Part shown: in pieces, positions 44,220 to 55,766 of the stretch | Layout of the letters: every line of letters starts with the position of its first letter | Position numbering within the stretch: position 1 is the stretch's first letter | Source of the DNA: Telmatactis stephensoni | Lineage: Eukaryota; Cnidaria; Anthozoa; Actiniaria; Isophelliidae | Direction: 5' to 3' | Assembly (NCBI GenBank): GCA_029948255.1 | Contig: JALIZF010001486.1 | Span: forward strand, 248,001 to 312,000 | DNA length: 64,000 bases | Program-made: the position numbers and the translations under genes | Notes under the pieces: model-generated | Told to the model about the DNA's origin: nothing | What the model saw: the letters and a program-made list of their open reading frames with translations, nothing else | Databases searched by the model: none

Positions 44220-46479
44220 TGTGAAATAAGACGAAGTGATCTCTCCACCAAATTCAACTTGGCAGGGGCGAAGTGGAACAGACGGCAGCCTTAATTTCTC
44301 GCTCGTGTGGGTTTTTCAGTGACCTGGAAGAAAAAAACATCAATCAATCATTCATCGTATCGGTATCATTCTTGTCATGCCGCGCACAACTGTGTCTTCA
44401 TTTGGATGCAAATTCTACTGTCTGATCTTACGCTACTCTGACCTTTTAACAGAGAAAACTGATATGGCGGCCAGGACGAACGTAGAAACTTCTTGTGATG
44501 GTAGAAAATTTGAAGAACGTTTGCATTTAATTATTGATCTTAATATAAAAATACAGTCTTCAAATTTTCGTCTGTTTGCTATATTTGGTATGTCTTGCTG
44601 TATATGGAAGATCAGAGGTTGAGATAGCTTAAATGAATTCGGTCTTTTCTCGATGGATTTTCAAGACCTCAAATTCTCACGCCTTTGTTCGCTATCTATA
44701 GTTGCCATGCCTTGGATTTGTCAATATCAGTCGTTCTTTAGCAATCTCCTTGACACGCCCTACCGCTCTCCTTAATTACCTCCTAAAACTCTCCGGCTCT
44801 CTCTGTCTTAAAGTATAGCCAAAGCACTCCTTTAGGATTATAAAAACAAATGCTATTTCAGACCACACTCGACCTGGAATACTTTCAACGCCTAATCTTT
44901 TGCTGGGAGCATAAAATTCACCTTTTCTTTACTGTGTTGATGCTTCCTGATGTTTTATGTTTTGACGCAAGCATGTCTACTGGCAATATAAAACACTTAT
45001 TCATTAATCCCTGAACCAATCAAATAACTGTCCTTATTTTAACCTTTCTAATTAATATAAACCTAAGACTAATGCTGCTGTACATTTTAATATCTGTCAG
45101 ACAAGATGCACACCAATCAGTCAGTTAAAATAAGATCTCTGAACGTGATCGTTTCGTTTCAATTATGTGCTTAGTTTAAAGTACATACTGCTTAAGGGAA
45201 GTCGCGACATTTTATATTATAAAAGCTGTATATAGAATTATTATCTCTTAAATTAAAAGGTTTTTGATATTGTCTAATCTCTATGATTATTTATCTTTAC
45301 TGAGGGCATTTCAAGTTGCCATGATTCTTCTTGAATTAATTTGAGGCTATGTCTCAAATTGTCAATTGTGTTTTCATTTCTCTTAAAAAATATACAAAGA
45401 AGTGACAGCAAAATTTGGGAGGTTTTCTGTACGAAATAAGTGCAGAGATATGATTTAGACAGATTCCAAAAGTCGTTCAGTGTCTTCACTGGCCTTTGCA
45501 TTGGGATGTCACTACCACAGGTAGCCCAAATAGCGAACAGACCGACTAGGATGTATTTTTAATTACCTCAAACAAACCTTTTTGATGTTTCCCGCCAATT
45601 TTCTCCATGTCTAGGATTCAGAACATTTTGTTTTTCTATCCGTTCTTTGATGGTGGAAAAAATATTAACTCTATAACGCGCGCTATTTTGATGTCTTTTA
45701 AAGCGGAAACCATCAAAAGAAGCCAAGATAAGTTTCCAGATATTTTTCTCTAATTACTGCATGGTAAAATATACGGCAGCCCTTTGGCGCTCCTTGACAG
45801 CTTTTATTCCGGTTTTGAAATATATCTACCGCGAAAACACCGCGTTAAGGCGCCTCTTTGAGTCCCTCTTTTGTTACTAATTGTCTAAACTCTGATAGAA
45901 TTCCTCCGATGTAGTTATCAGTTTTTGTTTTAACACGTGAAGAGATAGTAGACGCGTTACACGTTATTTTGCTCGCGTTGGCTTTATCTTGAAGACTTTT
46001 CGACAGCACATGCGCATTTGTGCTTGACGGAAAAAGAATTAAATCAGCGTTGTGTTTCCGCACTGGAGGCTACCAAGCTTTTAAAGAACACTTAGGATTG
46101 TGAAGTAGAGGACTTGTTGTCTGAAAGATTTAAGCGCAATTAGTGCAAAAGCCGACAGGTTAAAAATATCGGAGCTCACTCTCTCGGCTTTAAACCGCCA
46201 GGACATGTACAGCCATTCGAACAACAACAATTAACGATAAATTATCCATTAAATCAGTTTTTTCTTCGCAAAGTAATAAGAATCTGGGAAACAATTTTGT
46301 GAGATGTTTTCCAAAGAAATATTTGAAGTATATATGTGAGAGTTTAACTTGTGTAGCTTTTAAATAATGGCCGGCAAAGTGAAACAGTCTACTAGCTAGG
46401 AATTGTCTGTTGACGGAAAGGAGTGGCTGGATAACGTGCATGTGTACAATATACAGTAGCTTCAGGCTTGGACTTCATT

Positions 46480-46680
46480 AAAGGTGATGTTACACGAGTC
46501 GATTCACAACAACGATTTTTCGTGCAACACTTGGTCAAATTGATTATTTTGCGTTAAAAATTTAAAAATATTCATATCAAACATTTGTAACTTGTTCACT
46601 AAGCAAAAAATAGTTGCGTTTTGTATTTTCCACGGCATAAACCTTCGTTGTTGCGAATCGACTCGTGTAACATCACCTTG
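46480..46680. mobile_element. Foldback element with AAGGTGATGTTACACGAGTC termini
   Basis: The left end AAGGTGATGTTACACGAGTC (about 46481) and the right end GACTCGTGTAACATCACCTT (ending about 46679) are exact complements. The stem continues through GATTCACAACAACGA / TTCGTTGTTGCGAATC. Non-coding, about 200 bp. Confidence 0.85.
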
Positions 46681-46907
46681 AGTCAACTTGTTTTCAGTCT
46701 GACAAACATACTCAGAGTGATCAGCACTATACTGGCTTTCCAACAGTATTATTTCAACAGAAATTTAATGGCACTCGGACGGCTTACGTTCATATATTTG
46801 TCATTCTTAATGGATTTTTATAGGTATTTAGATAACATTTCGCGTTATGGCACTCGAATAGCTTGAAGTGTACTTTATGTTGCTTTGAAATATGGAAACG
46901 CTTGAAG

Positions 46908-47117
46908 CGATTTTATAGTGGAAATCGTTGCATCTATTTGTATTGGGTCTGTCTTTTCTAGTCAGTCCATCATCTTAGGGGGCGGGAGCTTATGTGAATT
47001 CGTTCAATCATTGGCTGATATGAGATAAGCTCCGCCCCAAGAATGATCGACGGATCAGGACAAAATTCTAACGAGTTGGAAAAATACAGTCGCGAAACAA
47101 CGATTTATGCTGTAATG
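46908..47117. mobile_element. MITE family 2, third copy
   Basis: Diverged copy: TTTTATAGTGGAAATCGTTG at the left, GTCGCGAAACAACGATTTAT followed by GCTGTAAT at the right. Centre GGGGGCGGGAGCTTATG faces CATATGAGATAAGCTCCGCCCC. Confidence 0.8.
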
Positions 47118-47222
47118 TTAATATAACCCATGTAGTGAACGTTGTGCTTTTTAAGCAACAAACTTTCCATGCATATTGGTTTCGCGACAAGCATGCACTA
47201 GACATTCTTAATCCAGAAACTA

Positions 47223-47346
47223 GAGCAGATTTCGTATGAGTGTGAAACGGACCGCGCCGTGTTGTAACCGTGTTGTCTATAAAAACATTCGAAATTCCTG
47301 CCGTAACCGTGCGGTGCCGTTTCACAGTCATACGAAATCTACTCTA
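47223..47346. mobile_element. MITE family 1, short clean copy
   Basis: Left AGCAGATTTCGTATGAGTGT, right ACAGTCATACGAAATCTACT. The interior GAAACGGACCGCGCCGTG and CCGTGCGGTGCCGTTTC complete the foldback. About 124 bp, the most symmetric member. Confidence 0.9.
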
Positions 47347-47642
47347 CATTCAGCAATCAATTCACGACATCGCAAGTTGTTATCAACGCTGCTAAAATAC
47401 TCAGTCGTTCGTTCCCTTTCCATCCTCTTAAGCCCTAAGCCCTCAAATTCACTCCATAACATATGAATTCGTGGTATGGGAGGGGAGGGTAAGTAAACAA
47501 TGAAGCATCATTAAAATTGCAAACTAAGAATTTTATTTGCATTCTGTCATTATTTTATTAATCTAAACCTCTTCTTTCGCTGTCATGATTATATTATGTA
47601 CACTATTGTGGGAAATTTTTATCACGTGAACTATATAAAATA

Positions 47643-50600
47643 TCAACTCGAATAGTGTTTTGTTTGTTCAAAAATTCCTTGCTTGAAGAAAGGAGCGAAG
47701 TCGCATAAGTCTCTCTTGGTCAGCGGTCTGCCAATGAAGGCTGATACCGGGCAGTCTGGTATGCTTGCACATAAGGCTACAAATGATTTTAGATAAGTCT
47801 AGAAAGAAAGAGAGAAATAATATTAACAGATATTTAAAGATGGAGGGCCGGACGGGAAAATGTTTGGCTCGAGGTTATGCTGTCTGCGCTCGGTCCGTAC
47901 AAATGACCAAGAAACCAAATATTTTCCCGTCCGGCCCGACCTAACTCAGTCAATATAAAGCATTTTATCGTATGACCTGGTTTTTCTGTTATATAAAGCC
48001 CTAAAATTTCTGAAATAGAAATAGAAATATAGCGCGCGGAAACGAGCGGGGCCGTACGGGTTTTTACGGCCCGCTGGAGCAAAGCCGTCCGGCCCTAATC
48101 ACGTCACTTTTTCCGAATGTTTTCTTAAGAGCGCGCAAGTAGGGAAATATGGGTCATATGATAACGGACTGCGTAGATTAATTAATGTCATAGAGAGCGA
48201 TGTCAGGGCACGGCTGGAAGTTCAAATGCTTTTATGCTTATGCTAGACGCGAGTGCAAAACGCACTGCGCACACTCGGAAGTTTTAAATAAAAGCATTGG
48301 AGGTTTAGTAAATCTTGAAAGTTAAGGCTGTCCGTGAAAAGTTAGTGCTTGTTTTTTTCCTAAAATATCGCTTTAGTTCTTCTCTTTCTCTGATCAAATA
48401 ATACACGAGAAATTCGCATAATACACGACAGTTGAATCGACTTGTACCGTTTCTGTCTAGGACGAAATGACAGCCATTTCGTCTGAAACTCATCCCGTGA
48501 CGAACTAAGCCCGTGAAGACATCGCCCATATAAACGCACTCTAGGACAAAGAATCTCAGCCAGAAGGTGGTTTACCTCTAGCTGTGCTCTTCGAGCGCGC
48601 ACAAATTCTTCTGCGCGATTCCCAAAGAATCGTCTGTTTGGAAAATCAAGTTCTCCGATCTGCAAGGACACAACATGCAACTATCAAAATCATAAGTCTC
48701 GGAATACTCAAAATGTCGAGTGTGGTATATTGGTACAGGGGAGAGAAAGACGCCCCCATCTCCCTAGTTCCCTACCTAACCCTAAAATAGGACTGTTATG
48801 CAAGTTCTATCATGATGGCAAAGTAGTGGCAGTTATTATGATGATAATAGAGAGGGGTAGTTTTAGGGGAGGGTGGGGTGGGGTGCGCACCCTTCCCCCC
48901 TCCTGAGACGACTTTGAGCCCTTTTCTTCTCGACACTTTACCAACTTACTGGTACACCCTCCTGAAAGACAATCCTGGACCCCCCTGAAAAAATCCTAAA
49001 TCTTATGCATCGACCTACCTCTACATACATCTTTCTCATGGTATTATGTAGTTCTCTAAACTTACGATATCTTCTGTATACTGACCACGTCTCGCCTCCT
49101 ATCGTTACCTAACATAAATTTCAGATTGTCAGTAAGATGTTATATATTCATTCCAGCGATATCTCTAAAGCCTAACTTCGATACATGTGCAGACGATCGC
49201 TGAACGCAGCAATCGTAGCAACAGTAAAGCATGGTTTTCACTAGCGACGCAAGCACGAGCACAAGCATGATGTTCCGTTTTCACTGACATGCGTGCAATA
49301 TGCACAAGAAAAAGGAAATTTTTTTTATCCTCGTGCTTGCGTTTATTTCTGGACACACGGTACAGTTATTGTTTCGGAACTGAAAATTCAACCAATCAAG
49401 AGCACTTATTGAGCCTCTGAGCCAATCAAAATTCATAATCATCCCGAATAGGGAGTAGTACGTAAAGGAGAAAATCGTACCGTGCTGATACGCACCCATA
49501 CAAAATCTGTTCTATGACCCTATGAAAAGGCATTTTTACGAAACGTTGACATGTATAGCATTCATCCAACCACATCACGTGACCTTCCATAAACCAATCA
49601 GTGCTTACCTTGACCTCAAACACGTGATACGAATCTCGCCCCAGTCCTCTGAGTATGTAACGCGGTATTTGTACAACGATCTGATTTCGTCGCATGTTAT
49701 TGACAGACCTCAGGAATTGATTGACGGGTGTTGGTGGTGGAGTTATGTGAGGGGGTGTGACGGACTCAGTCAGGCTTAAATTACTGCCATACAAATCACC
49801 CTTTAAAATAAATAAACAATTTTAGCTGCAAAGTAGGTAAGCGGATAAGTCTTTTATATTCAGGATAAACCCCACATACATGTCCTCAGCTATCTAATTT
49901 GGAGAAAACTTAAAGGGAGTGCCCAATAAAACAGTAAGAAAAGGAGCAAGCCTGAGAGATTTTTGATAATTTCGAGGAGAGACCAAGGAAAGAACGAAGG
50001 AATCAGTCTTCCATGCACTCTAATACAACGAGGAATTTCTCCTTTTCCCACCGAGTACGCAATTCTCAAGCTATTGACGACTCTTAATATTAATGCGCAT
50101 ATTATTTTTCAAAGGGAGAAGCGGGAATAGCCTCATTTTCATGCAGCATAAAGACGAGGCTACTCCCGCTTTGTCCATTGAAAATCCATTTTGTTAGTAA
50201 TATGCGCATTAGTATCAAGAGTTGCCAATTATGTCTCTTCCATGCCAGTAAGGCAATCTTACGTCGTCTTTATACATGTATTGCATAACTTCGCCATCAG
50301 CCATCTCATCATCGTCGTTACCATTCGGTAAATTGACACTCTATGAAAACAAAACAAGTTACGTTTAGGCAGACATGTTATTGGATACTTGAGGAATTTG
50401 GGTTTCCTGTGTTTGTAAAAAAGTATAGCTCCGCATGACCTCCTCCACGGAGCAAGGACAAACGTAGCAGCCTCTGCCGGACCTTGCGATTCCCTCATCC
50501 ACATTTCTGGATGTATACGTTACGATGTATTTCAACAAAAACTGATTTTGGAAAACAAACAAAATTCTCTTCATGGCGTAACAACGCGTCAAGACTATTT

Positions 50601-53600
50601 CTGATACGCCACCTTTGCGCATGCTCCACTAAAAAAAATCCCGAGGGCCGGAAGAAGTTACGCTTCCCCTGTTCCGGAGGGATTAGAAAACTACCTCTGC
50701 TCACAGGGTACTGATCTGGTGACTTGTCACACTACCAGATCGTTGATTTTAATATACCAATGAATGATACTTACAGCCATGGACGTGTAGACTGTCAGCC
50801 GTTCTTGTAAATGACACACTTCTCTGTAGCAAGAGAAGACAAAGTGATCAATATTTTCTCTCTTAGTTTTACTGACTTCCTTATCCTTTCACTGGTATTC
50901 TTAGAGGCCTTGCCATGTATCTGGGGATGTGGAAGGTGCCATAGTCATTCTAGACCACAGTTTCTTCCCACAGGTATAATTTTGTTAATACCAATGAAGG
51001 GGAAGTCGAAACTAGGGCTGAACTACAAACATTGCCACCATTTGATGGCACAATATGTAATTCATAAAGTTTTTGTGCATTAGAACAGTTTTCGTTTGAC
51101 TGTGAAAACAGCACGGTCACGGTATGGTTAGGGTAGGAATTTCAAATGTTTTTTAGATAACACGGCACTGACACGGTCACGGTAAAGCGCGGTAAGTTTC
51201 CCACTCATACGAAAACGACTCTAGATAACACGGCACTGGCACGGTCACGGCACGGCGCGGTCTGTTTCACACTCATACGATTGATCCAGGGTAGCCTGCG
51301 TGGCCATCCCTCAAGGAAGGGTAGTGGATTCCATACTTTTTACAACAATATTACAAGGGAGTGTGCAGGACTTAACATGGGAACACGCTCCGGGGAGGGA
51401 GGGGAGGGGAGGGGAGGGGAGGGGAGGGGGAAGGGCTGAGGGAGGGGAAAAGGGGATGGAGTTCTGAATAGGATCACTACAGGCTCTCCTTCTTCTTTTA
51501 AACTCCCCCAGCCCCTTCCCTAATTCCTCCTTCCCTCAGGCTTGTTCACAGGGAAAGGGCTGAGGGAGGGTAAAAGGGGATGAAGTTCTGAATAGGATCA
51601 CTACAGGCTTTCCTTCCCCTTTTAAACTCCCCCAGCCCCTTCCCTAATTCCTCCTTCCCTCAGGCTTGTTCACAGGCTAGGGAGGGCATCCTCGGGAACC
51701 CAGGAGTAATATTCTGTCGCTCGTTTCTCGAGCGACAGAATATTACTTCTGGCTCCCGTGGATAAGGCTAGGGGGACTCATTCCCAGTAATTATCCACAG
51801 TGCGCGCATCTAAAAGGCAGTCAACCAATTCTGGCAATGATTGTAGCAAAGAATGGTACCGCCAGACGCTCATGCTACTCCAAACTTCAACTAACCTTTC
51901 TGTTTCATCCAGTCGATCTCGTAACTCTTCAATCTCAACCTGTGCTTTCTCCTTCAAGTCTTCGATCTCTTCTTCCTTGTGCTTGATGATAGATTCGATA
52001 TCCTCCAGCTTTTCCCGTTCCAACATCCTTCTTTCTTTATCCAGTGCAACTTTTTCTTTTTCCATTTCTTTCTCTAGTTCTTCTTTTTGTTTTTCAAGAT
52101 CTAATCGCTCTTCTACGAGTTTATCGAGAGTGAAGGAATGGCTTCGTTTTAACTCTTCCATTTCTTGCCGTTGCCGCTCTTCCAATTCTTTGACTTTATT
52201 CTCCATTTCAGTTTGGATTCTGTTAAAAATTTTACATCATTAATTACCAAACCAAACTGAAAATTGATTAGATTTTGTCCATCTTTAACAGATCAGAAAC
52301 GAGCACTGTTTTCGTCACTACCGTTTGGTAATGAAGTGAAGACGTCATCTATTAATGCCCAGCTGGGCCCGGTTGTTCGAAAGACGATTAGCGTAAACCC
52401 AGGATTAAATCTAAAGAAAACCATTCGTATTAACCCAGGATTAACGTTAATCGACCTTTTGAACAACCGGGCCCAGAATACGATGCAATTTTTCCTGCAA
52501 TGTCGCACCGCGTATAAATGGAGTAGCACCGTGAATACCCCTGCAACTCTTCCGCGCAACATTTGCGTTCCACACAGCACAGCGGGCAAATTTTGTATTT
52601 TTCTTATAAATTAGTACTTGCAGAGAGGTGTCCTATTTCACTCGTTACGAAAAAAAGTCGGAAAAAAACCCGCGCATGGGTCGCTTAGCCAATTAGAGCG
52701 CGCGTTATATCAGTATTGTTTTACAATACAAGGACCATACCTTTCTTTCTCCTTCTCAAGCAATCTGTTCAACGGCACGTTTCCATTCTCGCTGTATACA
52801 ATCTGGTTTTCCGTCAAACTTCGTGACAAATTGGCTTCTTCTTCCATGTCTTGAATACTTTCCCGCATAGCATCTAGTGTAGCAGACTCTTCAATGCGTT
52901 CACGTTGGAACTTCTCCTTCATCTCTTTTAGCTCGTTTTCTAGTTTCTCTTTTGCTTTATCATTCTCTTCAAGTTCGTAAGTGAGTCGTTTTATGTCTCC
53001 ATTCACTTGTTCAATGTTGATTCCATTTTCTTCTTGTTTTTCAGCAAGTTCCATTTTTCCTTCGACATCAATTTCCTTGAGCTGTATCCGATGTTCACGA
53101 AGTTTGTAGACCTCGCCATGTTGTTCGGTACCCGGTAGCCTTTCCTCGAGAACTTTAGAAATTGCAAGTAACTCAGCCTCTTTACGAGAAGATACTTTTT
53201 CAGATGTTCGCTCCACGTCCGACAACTGCCTTCTTGTTTCACTTAATAGCATTTTAAGTTCGTTGTATTTTTGCTGAGCATTTCGAAGTTCTTGTTCGTC
53301 TCTTTGTAATTTCATCGCTTTGGAGTCTTGCAGCTCTTCTAAATTCAGTCTCTCGATTTCTAAAGCCGTCTGATCTTCCTGTGCTTTAGCTTGAATTCGA
53401 TTTAGTTCTTCTTCGAATTCTTCTTCGATGTCATCTGAGATGTTTTTATCCTCGATTTCCAAAAGTTTCAACTGTGATTCCTGTTCATTTATTTTCTTTT
53501 GTTTCATTTTTATTTCTTTTTCCAAATTATTCCTTTCGTTTCCTTTTGCACTCGCTAGCTTTTCAACCAAAGCATCAAGGTCTGATCTCATGTTGTTCAC

Positions 53601-55734
53601 AATTTCCCGCTCTTTATTAATCGTCTCCCGACGTTTTTCCGAAACTTCGTCGTATTGTCGTCGTTTTGCTTCGAGCTCGTCCTCAGCCTTTTTAGCCGAG
53701 TCGGCGAGTTTTTGCTGTAGTTCGGTAAATCTTTCTTTAGCTGCGTCAATTTTCTGATTTTCGTCTCTAGTTTTAGCTTCTAGTTGATACTGCGCGTTAG
53801 CGAGACTATCTGCTGCGTGATCCACCATGAGGTCGTGTTCCGTAATCTTTTCTGCAAGTCTCTTTCTTTCTCTATCAAGTTCTATTTGTTTTTCCTCAAA
53901 CTGTAGCTCTAATACTTCTCGTTTCATCCGTACATCATCCTCTGCAACCGTGACAGCTTTTTCCCTTTCCGAAAATAAATTCTCGAGTTGATTTTCACTC
54001 TCACGAATTCTTTGCAGAGCGGTCTGCTTTTCTATTTCGAACTGTTCTTTCTCAAGTACTGCCTCACGGTTTGCTTGTTGGAGCGAACTAAAGTTATTCT
54101 CGTATTCCTCCTTCATCTCCAGTAGTTGTTCTTTTTGTTCTTTTATATTTATTGTAGCAGAATCCCATTTTTCTTTCATTTCTTTTCTCTCTCTCTCAAC
54201 TTGTTCTTTCATTCCGTTTTTCTCTGCTTCGATCTCCATGATCTTCTTGAGATCGTCGTTCAAACGAGTCATTTCTTCTTCCTTCTGCTGTCGAATTTTA
54301 TCTTTCAGAGAAGCAACCTCGTCAGCTGCTTTTTGTTTAACGTTTTCGGCTTTTATTCGTAATTTCTCGAGTTGTTCCCGAACGTCTTTGATGTCTCGGT
54401 CGCGTTGTGCGATTTCATTGGTTAACTCCTTCTCACGTGATTTTCTCTGGATTTCGGCAGCTTCATGTTTTCTTTCTACGTCGGATACTCGTTTCCTGCA
54501 AACGTGAGCAATTTACAAAATATCAAAGATGGGTATATCTTTTTGTTGAGTTTTTGTAAAAGAATTTTTCGTGAAAAATTGGAAGGTAAAATAAGTACTT
54601 TCTACATGCCTGCATCCCTGCCTGTTACCTTTGCTAAGTGTCAGTAATTTATGTCATCCTATCTGTCTAGAAGTTTATGAGAGTTGGCATCGCTATCTAC
54701 AAGTCAAATAATTTGTTAACTCAAGTAATAGAACGGGGCCGGGGTAGTCTTTCTAAAGTTCAGTAACACTCATAGGTTACTCCCTTCCCCCAAAAAGTGG
54801 GTTTGCCTTATAAGGTTACCCTTCTAAGAAATTCACTATACTTTTATACTCATAACTCATAAAACTCAAGTACCTCGCCTCTTCAACATTTTGCGCTTCC
54901 ATCGCGTGCAGCTTTCTCTGTCGTTCAAGTTCAGCCCTGAAAGAAAAGTCAAAATCCCCAAAAAACTGTTAATGGCGGAATTATGGTGACGCTACATAAT
55001 GGTAGTAAGTTTACCTCATTTCCTCAAGTCGGATGCCTTCATCTTGAATCTGTTTTTCGAATTCAGCCCTTTAACAGAGAAATTGTATTGAGCATGCGCA
55101 ATTATCATAACCTTTGTAGTAGCTGTCTTGTCCCACATGTAAAGCAATCACAAGTGTGCTATATGCCCATACTACATCCTAACATACCTCGCGGCCTCCA
55201 GTTTCTGTCCTTCGACTTGCTTCTGCTGTTCAAGTTCGTTCCTGTTAAAAACGTTAGCATATTAGTGTTACATCCGAAATAAGTGATACATTTACGTACA
55301 CTTACTTGGCTTTTTCTAACTCCATTGATAAAGCATTTTCCCTGAAAACAAATCAATGAAATAAGTTAACATCTGACAGCGTACACATCAATACTAAACT
55401 ATAGAGATTGAAGGAAAGTTGAAATTGATAGCGATAGCTGACCATTTACAGCAATATTTACACAACGACTTTTTTTATGACAAGCCATCCCTAAATCTGG
55501 GCACGCGGGTCGATTGTTATAGAATGGTTTGCCATCCTTAGTGCTCTTTTAAACGTTCCAATTTAACACTAAGCCTATGTACCACAAGGCAAAAATGATA
55601 ATGGGCCGCGACTGTGCAAAGATTAAGATTGCGTGTCATGAAAAGACATGTTTTAATGGAGCTTAACTAAACCATCCTATTCTGATTACAAGTATTTCAT
55701 ATATGAGCAATCATCATATCATTTGTCGTCGTTG

Positions 55735-55766
<32 letters not shown>

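Larger units (their letters stand above)
44340..47642. other. Region between the heat-shock cluster and the kinesin gene
   Basis: About 3.3 kb with no exon recognised. Known content: MITE family 2 at 46908-47117, MITE family 1 at 47223-47346, and an inverted pair at about 46480-46680 (GGTGATGTTACACGAGTCGA / TCGACTCGTGTAACATCACC). The remainder is AT-rich. Confidence 0.5.

Noticed and set aside
46366..46400. ATGGCCGGCAAAGTGAAACAG resembling SelW exon 1 (MAGKVK)
   Set aside because: Similarity ends after six codons, followed by a stop; no promoter block or donor as in the real copies. Probably chance.
51800..54507. Long Ser-rich plus-strand frames over the coiled-coil region
   Set aside because: Antisense shadows of the Glu/Lys-rich kinesin coiled coil.
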